Below, one piece after another: positions 37,219 to 45,560 of a DNA stretch of 64,000 nucleotides. Numbering within the stretch: position 1 is the first letter of the stretch; each line of letters begins with the position of its first letter. Under the pieces are notes generated by a model. It had not been told where the DNA came from, searched no databases, and saw only the letters and a program-made list of their open reading frames with translations. Source of the stretch: Pseudogemmatithrix spongiicola (GTDB lineage Bacteria > Gemmatimonadota > Gemmatimonadetes > Gemmatimonadales > Gemmatimonadaceae); assembly GCF_030623445.1 (NCBI RefSeq), contig NZ_CP130613.1, positions 682,001 through 746,000 on the forward strand, read 5' to 3'. The position numbers were made by a program, and so were the translations under genes.

Positions 37219-40218
37219 TTAGTGGCGCTCCTGTCCGCCGCCGCGCTGGGCCGGACGGTTGTTGACGTTGGGATCGTTCCCGCCGGCGGCGAGCACGGCT
37301 TGGATCAGCTGGTTGCGCTGGCGATCGACCTCGGCGCGCAGCCGCGCGTCTTCTTCCAACGAGAAGTAGCGGCGGCCGTCCACCCAGGTCTGCTCGGCGC
37401 GCGTGAACTGCGAGAGCGGGTTGCCGTTCCAGATCACGAAGTCGGCATCCTTGCCCGGCTCGAGCGAGCCGACGCGCTTGTCGATCGCCACGGCGCGCGC
37501 CGCGTTGATCGTCACGGTCTGCAAGGCCTGCACCTCCTCCACGCCCGACCGCAGGAGCTTGCCGGCCTCCCAGTTCATGCGCGTGGAGATCTCGGCGTCA
37601 TCCGAGTGCAGCGAGGTCACCACGCCCGCCTCGAGCAGCAGGCGCGCGTTGTAGTTGGTGGCGTCGTACGACTCGAGCTTGAACGCGCCCCAGTCGCTCC
37701 ACACCACGGCGGCGACGCCGGAGTTCTTGAGCTCCGTGGCGATCTTGTACGCTTCGACGCCGTGCTGCAGCGTCTGGACCTTGAAGCCGAACTCCTCAGC
37801 GAGGCGCACCAGCGCCAGGAACTCGTCCGCGCGGTAGCCGTGCGACGAGACCAACAGACGCTGCTCGAGGATGTCCACCAGCGCCTCCATGCGGAGGTCG
37901 CGGCGCGGCGGAATGCCGGCCTTCGTACGATCGGCGTTCCAGCGGTCCCACTCGGCCTTGTAGTCGCGCGCGGCGAGGAAGTGGTCGCGGATGATCTCCT
38001 GCACGCCCATGCGCGTGTTCGGATAGCGATTCGGATTACGCTTCGGATTCTCGCCGAGCGCGAACTTCACCGTGCGCGGCGCGTTCTCGAGACGCAGCTG
38101 GTCGGGCAGGGAACCCCAGCGGTTCTTCACGAACACGTTCTCGCCACCGATCGGGTTGGCCGAACCGTGCTTGACCATCTGCATCGTCAGGCCGCCGGCC
38201 AGCTGTCGGTACATCCAGATGTTGTTGATCGTGAGCACGTCGCCCATCTGCACTTCCGGCACGATGGCGAAGCCGCTCTCGTTCACGGCGCTGACGCCGG
38301 TGTGCGTGTGCGGGTCGATGAGGCCCGGCGTGACGTGCTTGCCCGTGCCGTCGATGACGACGGCGCCAGCCGGCGCGGCCAGGCGCTGCCCCACCTGCAC
38401 GACCTTGCCGGCGCGCACGAGGAGATCCGCGTTCTCGAGGCGACCCTGCGGGCCGGAGGTCCACACCGTCGCGTTGCGCACGAGCACGGCAGCCGGCTGC
38501 TCCGGCGGCGCAGCGCGGCCGAACTCCATCGACGGGCGCACCCACGGTAAGTCGATTGCCGGCACGCGCGACGCCACGGCGCCGCGGGCCGGACCTTCAA
38601 AGGTCTCGGTGCGCGTGCCGCGGTAGGCGGGGTCGGCGCCGTTCGGCAGCGACATCCAGCCGAAGAACTCCTCACCGCGCACGGAGCCGGTGAGCAGGAT
38701 GGTGCCCTGGTAGCCGAGCGCCTCGCCGTTGAACGTCGCCTCGAGACGGCCCGTCTCCGTGATGATGCGCGCGGTCGCGAGGTTGATGGGGCGGCGGTTG
38801 CCGACTTCGATGGTGCCGCGCACGCGGTTCAGCGGCCCCTCGATGCGCAGCGTGGCCGCGAAGCCCGCGGCGTCTTCGGTGGTGATGCTCCAGGTACCGC
38901 GCGGATCGATCTGCGGCGGGCGCGTCACGCCGTAGCGCGTGCCCTGCACCCACACGTCCACGATGCTCGACTCTTCGGTGAACAGGTCGCCGTCGGCGAT
39001 CACGAGGTTCGCGACCTTGCCCGCGGCGATGGTGCCGTGCGTGCGCTCGATGCCCAGCCAGCCGGCCGGCGTCGTCGTGAGGGCGGCCAGCGCCTTATCG
39101 GGCGCGAGACCGCGCGCGACGGCGACGCGCAGGTTCGGCAGGAACTGATTCAGCGACGAGAGACCGTCGGTGGTGATGGCGAACGGCACGTTGGCGCTGG
39201 CGAGCTGCGCCGCATTGGTCGGCGCGAGGTACCAGTGCCGGAGCTGACCGAGCGACACATTGAGCGCGGCCTCGGGGCTGCCGAGTTCCGGCGCGTCCGG
39301 GAAGTTGAGCGGGATGATCAGCGGATTCGTGCGGCCGCGGAGCACGTCGACGATGCGATACTCGTCGCCGCTGCCGCGGTACCACGGCGTCAGCTTGAAC
39401 TCCGCCGCGATGGCCGCGGCGCGGAGGTACTCCTCCTCGCTGGCGGTCTGGAAGAGCACCGGCTGGCGTCCCTGCACGGCGTCCTTCAGCGAGTTCAGCG
39501 CTTCGCTGGTCTCGGGCGGGAGGATCGCGCGGCCGCTGCGCTCATACGCGGCCCACGCGCGGATGTACCACTCGGCATCCATGAACGTCTGCTTCATGAG
39601 GGCCGACACGCCCATCGCCGAGTTCGGATAGCCGCCGCCGAGCTGGAAGGAGCGGTTGAATCCGAGCGTCTGCACGAGGTCGCCGCGCAGCAGGCGTTCG
39701 CGGCTTCCGACCTCGCCGAGGTTCACCACCGAGGCCTTGCCGCGGAAGATGCCCTGCTTGGGCACCGCGAGCGCCGTGCCGAAGCCCAGCGAACGGAGGC
39801 TGCGACGGCGCGTGCTGTCGTCGCGGAAGGTCGAGGCGGTGCTGTACCAGGCGCGCACCTGCGGATTCCAGTGCGTGGGGCCGATGTCGCCGCCCTCCGG
39901 CACTTCGCCGACACCGAGATCGGCGTGGGCGTCGATGAATCCGGGGTAGACCGTCTGACCCTTGAGATCCCACACGCGGGCGCCGGCCGGCGCCGCCTGG
40001 TTGGCCGCCACCGAGACGATGAGCCCGTTGCGGATGACGATGGTCGCGTTCTGCACGACCTGACCCGGCGCGGTGACGACGCGGGCGCCGACCAAGGCGT
40101 GGAAGCCGGACCCGTTGTCGCGCAGCGCGGTGATGGGTTCCGTGCGGGAGGTCTGCTGGGCCTGGAGTGCCGTAGCCGCCAGCAGGCTGAGGCCCAGGAG
40201 GGAGCGAATCACTTTCAC
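37219..40218 (-). CDS. Secreted double-domain amidohydrolase family protein
   Basis: 999 residues from GTG 40218 (GGAG about eight bases upstream), with a signal peptide (SLLGLSLLAATALQAQ). It contains two amidohydrolase modules in one chain. The first has VYPGFIDAHADLG near residue 98, where HxH has become HxD. The second, near residue 630, has the full VTPGLIDPHTHTG and ends with the usual AVTINAARAVAIDKRVGSLEPGKDADFVIW. Between them is a beta-rich region (GTWSITTEDAAGFAATLRIEGPLNRVRGTIEVG). A likely role is periplasmic hydrolysis of cyclic amides or peptides, with only the second module surely equipped for metal. It is cotranscribed with the degenerate 450-residue relative. Confidence 0.9.
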   Translation of the reverse strand: MKVIRSLLGLSLLAATALQAQQTSRTEPITALRDNGSGFHALVGARVVTAPGQVVQNATIVIRNGLIVSVAANQAAPAGARVWDLKGQTVYPGFIDAHADLGVGEVPEGGDIGPTHWNPQVRAWYSTASTFRDDSTRRRSLRSLGFGTALAVPKQGIFRGKASVVNLGEVGSRERLLRGDLVQTLGFNRSFQLGGGYPNSAMGVSALMKQTFMDAEWYIRAWAAYERSGRAILPPETSEALNSLKDAVQGRQPVLFQTASEEEYLRAAAIAAEFKLTPWYRGSGDEYRIVDVLRGRTNPLIIPLNFPDAPELGSPEAALNVSLGQLRHWYLAPTNAAQLASANVPFAITTDGLSSLNQFLPNLRVAVARGLAPDKALAALTTTPAGWLGIERTHGTIAAGKVANLVIADGDLFTEESSIVDVWVQGTRYGVTRPPQIDPRGTWSITTEDAAGFAATLRIEGPLNRVRGTIEVGNRRPINLATARIITETGRLEATFNGEALGYQGTILLTGSVRGEEFFGWMSLPNGADPAYRGTRTETFEGPARGAVASRVPAIDLPWVRPSMEFGRAAPPEQPAAVLVRNATVWTSGPQGRLENADLLVRAGKVVQVGQRLAAPAGAVVIDGTGKHVTPGLIDPHTHTGVSAVNESGFAIVPEVQMGDVLTINNIWMYRQLAGGLTMQMVKHGSANPIGGENVFVKNRWGSLPDQLRLENAPRTVKFALGENPKRNPNRYPNTRMGVQEIIRDHFLAARDYKAEWDRWNADRTKAGIPPRRDLRMEALVDILEQRLLVSSHGYRADEFLALVRLAEEFGFKVQTLQHGVEAYKIATELKNSGVAAVVWSDWGAFKLESYDATNYNARLLLEAGVVTSLHSDDAEISTRMNWEAGKLLRSGVEEVQALQTVTINAARAVAIDKRVGSLEPGKDADFVIWNGNPLSQFTRAEQTWVDGRRYFSLEEDARLRAEVDRQRNQLIQAVLAAGGNDPNVNNRPAQRGGGQERH

Positions 40219-40361
40219 ATCGAACTCCGGTGATGACCGCCGCCGCGGCGGAACGGTCAGGGAAAGGGAACAGGTCCGACCACATCGCAAACGCCGAGTC
40301 CCGTCCACCGGTCGCAGTGGGCGAGCGTACCTCCAGACTACGCGCGAGGGGCGCATGGGTG

Positions 40362-40390
40362 TTGAAGCCCGAGGCGCGCCCCTATCATAT
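40362..40390 (+). promoter_or_regulatory. Candidate promoter of the MBL-fold gene, close to its ATG
   Basis: TTGAAG (40362-40367) is followed by an AT-rich TATCATAT (40383-40390) ending six bases before ATG 40397. It is the only AT-rich run in this gap. There is no ribosome site, which suggests a leaderless mRNA. Confidence 0.35.
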
Positions 40391-40396
40391 ACGCCC

Positions 40397-41356
40397 ATGC
40401 CGAGCGACTCCGCGAGTACCCGTCGGGACTTTCTTCGTTGGACGGCGTCCGCGGGTGCGGGCGCCCTGCTGGGATCGCTGCGTCCGCCCGCGGGCTGGGC
40501 CGCCGCGCATGGGATGTCACCGATGTCCGCGCCGGCCGCCGTGGAGCCATGGGGAACCCTGACCCCGGTTGGCCGGGACGTGTGGGCCATGCTCTCGACG
40601 CCGCTCGCGGACCGCACGACGCTCTGCAACGGCGGCCTGATCGCCGGGCGTGATGGCGTGCTGATGGTGGAGGCCTTCGGGGGTGACGCCGGCGCGCGCT
40701 GGATGCGCGAACGCGCCCGGGCGCTGACCCGTCGCGAACCCACGCAGGTGGTGCTCACCCACTACCACGCGGACCACACGGGCGGGCTCACCGGTGCCCG
40801 CGAGGCTGGGGCTGATCTGCACTGCACGGCGCAGACACGCGACGACGTCCTCGAGCGTAACCAGAACGCCCCCGTGCATCTCCTCGGCGATGCGCTGGTC
40901 ATCCCCGCGGAGGGCGAGCAGGTGCTGGACCTCGGCGGGCGCCGCGTGCGCCTGCTCTCACTGGGCGGCCACACCGCGTCGGACGTGGCGGTCGTCGTCG
41001 AGGACGACGGCGTCGTGTTCGGCGGTGATCTCGTGTGGTATGGCATGTTCCCGAACTTCGTGGACGCGCGGCCGTCGCGGCTGACGGCGGCGGTGCGCCG
41101 TCTCCGCGGGCTGGATGCGCGCGTCTACGTGTCTGGACATGGCGGGACCACCGATGCGGCGGGGATGGACGCATACATTGAACTGCTCACCCTCGTCGAG
41201 CGCGCCGCGCGCGATGCGCAGGCGCGTGGGATCAGTGCAGAGGCGGCAGGCGCCGCGTTCCGCATGCCTGCGGCGATGTCCGACTGGACGCTCTTCAACC
41301 CACGCTATTTCGAGCGCGCCATCGGCGCGTGGATGCGGGAGATTGCCGGCTCATGA
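40397..41356 (+). CDS. Tat-exported metallo-beta-lactamase-fold hydrolase
   Basis: 319 residues. The N-terminus has a twin-arginine signal (STRRDFLRW, then a hydrophobic AGAGALLGSL run), so the folded metal enzyme is exported. Metal ligands are THYHADHTGG (His122, His124, Asp126, His127), the later GGHTASD His, GGDLVW Asp and SGHGG His, the full binuclear set. The layout matches the quinoprotein-relay/SoxH-like MBL proteins more than true beta-lactamases. It overlaps the next gene by ATGA (41353-41356), making a two-gene exported hydrolase operon. Confidence 0.92.
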   Translation: MPSDSASTRRDFLRWTASAGAGALLGSLRPPAGWAAAHGMSPMSAPAAVEPWGTLTPVGRDVWAMLSTPLADRTTLCNGGLIAGRDGVLMVEAFGGDAGARWMRERARALTRREPTQVVLTHYHADHTGGLTGAREAGADLHCTAQTRDDVLERNQNAPVHLLGDALVIPAEGEQVLDLGGRRVRLLSLGGHTASDVAVVVEDDGVVFGGDLVWYGMFPNFVDARPSRLTAAVRRLRGLDARVYVSGHGGTTDAAGMDAYIELLTLVERAARDAQARGISAEAAGAAFRMPAAMSDWTLFNPRYFERAIGAWMREIAGS

Positions 41357-42672
41357 TGCCTTGGTTCATGCCGCGCGCGGACGCGCGCCACTTCGTCGCG
41401 GGACTCACGCTGCTCTTGTCAGCGGCGATCGGTCTCGACGCCCAGCAGAGCTATCCCACCGCCTGGGACCCCGCGCTGCTGAATCGCCCGGACATCCGCG
41501 CGGCGCTCGCGCACCTCGAGCAGGGCATGCCGAAGCAGGTCGAGGAGTGGATCCACATCGCGCAGATGCCCGGCCAGCCGGGCTTCGAACAAGAGCGCGG
41601 CGCGTACGTGAAGGCCGAGATGGAGAAGGCCGGCCTGCGCGTCAGCGTGGACTCGATGGGCAACGTCACCGGTGTGCGCGCCGGCACGGGCGGCGGCCCG
41701 ACGATCGTCTTCGCCGCGCACATGGACATCGTGTTCCCCAAGGAGACCGACACGCGCGTGCGCCGCGACGGCGACACGCTGCGCGCGCCCGGCGTGTTCG
41801 ACAACAGCGCGTCCGTCGCGAACATGCTGGCGACGATCCGCGCGCTGAACGCCGCGCGCATCCGCACCAAGGGTGACCTCGTGTTCGTCGGCACCGTGCA
41901 GGAGGAAGTCGGGCTGCGCGGGATGGCCCATTGGCTCGCCAACAACCCGCGCCCTGACCTGCTCATCGCGATGGACGGCGGGCTCGGGCCCATCAGCTAT
42001 GGCGCGCTCGGCATCTATTGGACGCGCTATCGCTACAAGGCCGCGGGGGCGCACACATTACGCTCGCGCGGCGAGCCGACGCCCGTGCGCGCCTTGGCGG
42101 ACGCCATCCAGCGCATTTATGCGCTGCAGCCACCGCCGCTGCCGAACGGCGCGGTGATCAACGTCGGCCAGGTGCACGGCGGCGAGATCTTCAACGGCAT
42201 CCCGCAGGATCTGTTCTTCACCGTCGATCTGCGCTCGAGCGATCCGGCGCTGCTCGATTCGCTCGACCGCCAGATCACGCGCATCGCGCAGGAGTCGGCG
42301 GCGCGGGAGCGCGTCGAGCTGGTGGTGGAGGTCGAGCAGAAGAACGGCGCGGGTGGCACCGAGGCGATGCTTGCGGGTGCGCGCCGCCATCCGTTAGTGC
42401 AGACGGCCATCGACATCCAGCGCCACTTGGGCGTGCGCGTCGGCATGCCCGGCGCGTCGGAGGCGCTCGCGACTGGCAGCACGGATGCGAACGTCGGCGT
42501 GGTGATGGGCATTCCGAGCATCTCGATAGGGCGCTCGTACGGGGGCGAGAACCACACGCTGACGGAGTGGGCGCATTGGCCGAGCGCGCTGGAGGGCACC
42601 AAGCTCACGCTGCTGCTGGCGACGACGTTCGGGGATGGGATTCGGGCGGTGCCGCCGCGGGTGGTGCCGTAG
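41353..42672 (+). CDS. Secreted M20-family metallopeptidase
   Basis: 439 residues with a signal peptide (HFVAGLTLLLSAAIGLDAQQ). It is an M20 zinc peptidase: AAHMDIVFP (first His and catalytic Asp), PGVFDNSAS (bridging Asp), VQEEVGLRG (catalytic Glu-Glu) and, near the C-terminus, GGENHTLTEW (last His). The sequence GSTDANVGVVMGIPSISIGRSYGGENHT resembles peptidase T/M20 acetylornithine-type members. The start 41353 overlaps the preceding stop; 41329 and 41356 are alternatives. It is paired with the MBL enzyme, and both work outside the cytoplasm. Confidence 0.92.
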   Translation: MMPWFMPRADARHFVAGLTLLLSAAIGLDAQQSYPTAWDPALLNRPDIRAALAHLEQGMPKQVEEWIHIAQMPGQPGFEQERGAYVKAEMEKAGLRVSVDSMGNVTGVRAGTGGGPTIVFAAHMDIVFPKETDTRVRRDGDTLRAPGVFDNSASVANMLATIRALNAARIRTKGDLVFVGTVQEEVGLRGMAHWLANNPRPDLLIAMDGGLGPISYGALGIYWTRYRYKAAGAHTLRSRGEPTPVRALADAIQRIYALQPPPLPNGAVINVGQVHGGEIFNGIPQDLFFTVDLRSSDPALLDSLDRQITRIAQESAARERVELVVEVEQKNGAGGTEAMLAGARRHPLVQTAIDIQRHLGVRVGMPGASEALATGSTDANVGVVMGIPSISIGRSYGGENHTLTEWAHWPSALEGTKLTLLLATTFGDGIRAVPPRVVP

Positions 42673-42682
42673 CCAGCGGCGG

Positions 42683-42964
42683 TCAGCCGACGCCGCGCAG
42701 GTATCGGGTCGCGACCGTCTCCAGGCGGTCGTCGCCCGACAACTCCGCCTCGGCGCGGATCGCCTCCACCGCGGCCGCGAACTGCGGGTCCGCCCACCGC
42801 AGGCCGGTTGCGGCCTCACAATCGGCGATCTCGGAGACCCGCGCGGCCTCGAGCAGCAGCCGCGCCGCGCGCACGGCGAAGTCGGGCGCGTCATCAGGCG
42901 GCCGCTCGTAGCGCCCCGTCTTGCGGGGTGGTTCGTGATCGTCGTTGACGAATGCCCGTGACAT
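42683..42964 (-). CDS. Small hypothetical protein
   Basis: 93 residues from ATG 42964, divergent from sdaAB with 12 bases between starts. The N-terminus is Arg/Pro/Asp-rich (DDHEPPRKTGRYERPPDD). The rest is helical and acidic (FAVRAARLLLEAARVSEIADCEAATG, PQFAAAVEAIRAEAELSGDDRLETVATRYL). No family is recognised. The amphipathic helices and usual codon pattern make it more likely real than not. Confidence 0.5.
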   Translation of the reverse strand: MSRAFVNDDHEPPRKTGRYERPPDDAPDFAVRAARLLLEAARVSEIADCEAATGLRWADPQFAAAVEAIRAEAELSGDDRLETVATRYLRGVG

Positions 42965-42973
42965 TAGCTTAAA
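42945..42973 (+). promoter_or_regulatory. Candidate promoter of sdaAB-sdaAA
   Basis: TTGACG (42945-42950) is a good -35 box. TAGCTT (42965-42970, short 14-base spacer, six bases before ATG) or CTTAAA (42968-42973, 17-base spacer) could be the -10. Either puts transcription at or next to the ATG at 42977. It overlaps the start of the divergent small gene. Confidence 0.4.
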
Positions 42974-42976
42974 GGT

Positions 42977-43651
42977 ATGGTCTCCATCCTCGACATCATC
43001 GGCCCCGTGATGGTCGGCCCGTCCTCCAGCCACACCGCCGGCGCCTGCCGCCTCGGCCTCGTGGCCCGGGATCTCGTCGCCGGCACGCCCACGAAGGCCC
43101 TCATCGAGCTCCACGGCTCCTTCGCCCGCACCGGCGAAGGCCACGGCACCGACAAGGCCATCGTCGGCGGCTTGCTCGGCTTCCGCCCCGACGACGAACG
43201 GCTGCGCGACGCGCTGGGCATCATGGAGAAGGAAGGCCTCGACTGGCGCTTCGAGAAGACCACGCTGGGCGACGAGCCCGAGGTGCATCCGAACACGGTG
43301 CGCATCACGGTCACGCGCGAGCATCGCCATCACGTGATGGTCGGAGCGTCGCTCGGCGCCGGCCGCATCAAGGTGTCGCAGATCGACGGCTATCCGGTCG
43401 AGGTCGACGGCTCGCACCACACCATCGTGATGGTCGCCGAGGACATCAAGGGCAGCATCGCGCGCATCTCGGGCATCCTCAGCGACAACGACGTGAACAT
43501 CGCCACGCTGCGGCTCACGCGGAAGCACCGCGGCGGCGACGCGTTCATGGTGATTGAGGTGGACGAGCGCCCCGATGACGCCGTTGGTGCGGCGCTCAAG
43601 GCGTTGCCGTGGGTGAAGTGGACGCACCGCATCGACAAGGTGGGCGGCTGA
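42977..43651 (+). CDS. sdaAB: L-serine dehydratase, iron-sulfur-dependent, beta subunit
   Basis: 224 residues. The opening SILDIIGPVMVGPSSSHTAGACRLG is the hallmark of the beta subunit of the two-chain [4Fe-4S] L-serine dehydratase, which turns serine into pyruvate and ammonia. The C-terminal 75 residues are an ACT domain (HTIVMVAEDIKGSIARISGILSDNDVNIATLRL), a likely amino-acid-binding control module. Its stop overlaps the ATG of the alpha-subunit gene (TGATG), as is common for this pair. Confidence 0.96.
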   Translation: MVSILDIIGPVMVGPSSSHTAGACRLGLVARDLVAGTPTKALIELHGSFARTGEGHGTDKAIVGGLLGFRPDDERLRDALGIMEKEGLDWRFEKTTLGDEPEVHPNTVRITVTREHRHHVMVGASLGAGRIKVSQIDGYPVEVDGSHHTIVMVAEDIKGSIARISGILSDNDVNIATLRLTRKHRGGDAFMVIEVDERPDDAVGAALKALPWVKWTHRIDKVGG

Positions 43652-44529
43652 TGTACACGTCGCTCGCAGAAGCCATCGCCGACGCCGAGGCGCAGCGGAA
43701 GTCGCTCGCGCAGGTCGCGCTGGAGATCGAGTCGCGCGATCAGGGACGCAGTGTCGAGGACATCCGCGCCGCCTTGCATCGCGCGCTCGAGGTCATGCGC
43801 CACGCGATCGAGCAGGGCCTCACGGGCGACCTCCGCGCGACGAGCGGACTCGTCGGCGGAGACGCCGCCAAGCTCAGGCACGGTGCCGCAGGCCCGCTCG
43901 CGGGCACGGTGTTCCGGGAAGTGCTCATGCGTGCGCTGGCGGTCCAGGAAGTCAATGCGGCGATGGGCGTGATCGTCGCGGCGCCGACCGCTGGTGGCGC
44001 GGGCGTCTTGCCTGGCGTGCTCCTCGGCCTCGCGACCAAGCACCGGCTCACCGACGATCAACTTGTTGATGCATTGGCCACCGCCGGCCTCATCGGCGCG
44101 GTCGTCGCACATCGTGCGTCGCTGAGCGGCGCGGAAGGAGGCTGCCAAGCGGAAACCGGGGCTGCCGCCGGCATGGCCGCCGGCGCCGCGACGCAGATGC
44201 TTGGCGGCTCACCGAAGCAGGTCGGCTTCGCCGTCGCGCTCGCGCAGCAAGGGACGCTCGGACTCGTCTGCGATCCGCTCGGCGGACTGGTCGAACTCCC
44301 TTGCGTGTTCCGCAACGCCACAGGCGCGGCGATCGCGATGGCCGCGATCGAGATGGCGCTTGCCGGCATCGAGTTCGCGATTCCCGCCGACGAAGTCATC
44401 GACACGATGGGCGAGATCGGCCGCGAGATGGACGTGCGCTACAGGGAAACGGCCGGTGGTGGGCTTGCCGCCACACCCACCGGCCGTCGACTTGCGAAGG
44501 AACGGCTGACGCAGATCAAGCGCGCTTAG
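43651..44529 (+). CDS. sdaAA: L-serine dehydratase, iron-sulfur-dependent, alpha subunit
   Basis: 292 residues, the catalytic chain. Family blocks are MGVIVAAPTAGGAGVLPGVL, EGGCQAETG and VCDPLGGLVELPC, which supply the three cysteines of the [4Fe-4S] cluster; the open iron site binds serine. Usual members read GCQAE(C/I/V)G, so the Thr after Glu is a small variation and the ligand Cys is kept. It is coupled to sdaAB, and together they make the complete enzyme. Confidence 0.96.
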   Translation: MYTSLAEAIADAEAQRKSLAQVALEIESRDQGRSVEDIRAALHRALEVMRHAIEQGLTGDLRATSGLVGGDAAKLRHGAAGPLAGTVFREVLMRALAVQEVNAAMGVIVAAPTAGGAGVLPGVLLGLATKHRLTDDQLVDALATAGLIGAVVAHRASLSGAEGGCQAETGAAAGMAAGAATQMLGGSPKQVGFAVALAQQGTLGLVCDPLGGLVELPCVFRNATGAAIAMAAIEMALAGIEFAIPADEVIDTMGEIGREMDVRYRETAGGGLAATPTGRRLAKERLTQIKRA

Positions 44530-44543
44530 CGGCCGCGGGCGCC

Positions 44544-44981
44544 TTAGGCGCCCGGCATCACCGCCATGCACTCGATCTCGACGAGTGCACCGGGCACGAC
44601 CAGCGCCTTCACCACCACGGTGCTGCGGGCCGGCGGATTGCTGGGCCAGAACTCGCTGTAGGCGGCGTTCATCGCCTGGAAGTCCGCCGCTTCGACGAGG
44701 AACACGGTGCAGCGCACGGCGTTCTCCATCGTCGTACCGGCCTGCTCGAGCACGCGCTTGGTGTTCTCGAGCGCCGCACGCGTCTGCGCGCCGATCGAGT
44801 TGTCCGCCTCGTTGCGGCGCATGCCGAGTTGGCCCGAGGCATAGACCATGTGGCCGATGCGAATGGCCGGCGTCAGGGTGCGCGACGGCGTGCCGATGGG
44901 TTCGCGGGCGGGGGCGGATTGCGCGCCGAGCGGCAACGCAATGGCCGCGACGAGCAGTGCAGCGGCGAGCGAGCGGATCAT
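44544..44981 (-). CDS. Exported RidA/YjgF-family protein
   Basis: 145 residues. After a signal peptide (SLAAALLVAAIALPLGAQ) comes a normal RidA fold. VYASGQLGM is the first signature; PARSTVVVKAL holds the catalytic Arg and ALVEIECMAV the Glu that together hydrolyse enamine/imine intermediates. RidA is normally cytosolic, where it removes 2-aminoacrylate; here the leader implies periplasmic action. The start ATG 44981 has GGAG nine bases upstream and follows the stop of the cytochrome gene by one base, so the two are cotranscribed. Confidence 0.88.
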   Translation of the reverse strand: MIRSLAAALLVAAIALPLGAQSAPAREPIGTPSRTLTPAIRIGHMVYASGQLGMRRNEADNSIGAQTRAALENTKRVLEQAGTTMENAVRCTVFLVEAADFQAMNAAYSEFWPSNPPARSTVVVKALVVPGALVEIECMAVMPGA

Positions 44982-44982
44982 G

Positions 44983-45429
44983 TCATCTCCGGGCGACTGG
45001 GGGCGGGGCGAACTGCAGGATGGTGGCGGCGAGTGCGGCATCGTCGTCGGCCAGCGGCGCGACGGCGACCACGCCGTTCTGCTTCATGAGGTACGCGACG
45101 ATGTCCACGTACGCGCGGCGCGGCAGCGAGCCGGGCTCCGCCTCGGGCATCGTGCGCGCAATCTGCTCGAACAGGTCGAACGCCGTGCGGCCGCCCCACT
45201 TGGCCTTGAAGTCCGCGGACGCGATCTCGTCCACGGCGTGGCATTCCTCGCAGCTGGCGGCGAACCAGCGACGGCCAACCTCGGCCTGCGAGTCGGAGTG
45301 TGCGGACGGCATGGGAGTCTCGAGCCGGCGCACGCCGGAATACGACGTCGGCGCAGCGGTCCCGACGGCGGTCACGCCCGCAACGGCGCAGATCGCGGCT
45401 ACCACGGCGAGGGGATTCAATCGACGCAT
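44983..45429 (-). CDS. Small periplasmic c-type cytochrome
   Basis: 148 residues with a signal peptide (LAVVAAICAVAGVTAVGTAA). It has one heme site, CEECH, followed by helix-rich sequence and TMPEAEPGSLPRRAYVDIVAYLMKQNG, where Met may be the sixth ligand. It is a paralogue of the cytochrome at 50291-50707 (shared DF(K/R)(A/S)KW.GR, MP..(E/D)PG and VAYLM). It is the first gene of a pair with exported RidA and probably passes electrons from a periplasmic dehydrogenase. Confidence 0.88.
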   Translation of the reverse strand: MRRLNPLAVVAAICAVAGVTAVGTAAPTSYSGVRRLETPMPSAHSDSQAEVGRRWFAASCEECHAVDEIASADFKAKWGGRTAFDLFEQIARTMPEAEPGSLPRRAYVDIVAYLMKQNGVVAVAPLADDDAALAATILQFAPPPVARR

Positions 45430-45560
45430 CGCGGGAAGCTGACGCAGGACGCCGTGAGCGGCAAGCCTCCGGTGACGGCGTGATGGGCTCCGCAGGCCGC
45501 GCACGATTGCGCATCGCCGCTCGCGCGGGCATCTTCGCCCGGTCCCAAGCCCACGACCGC

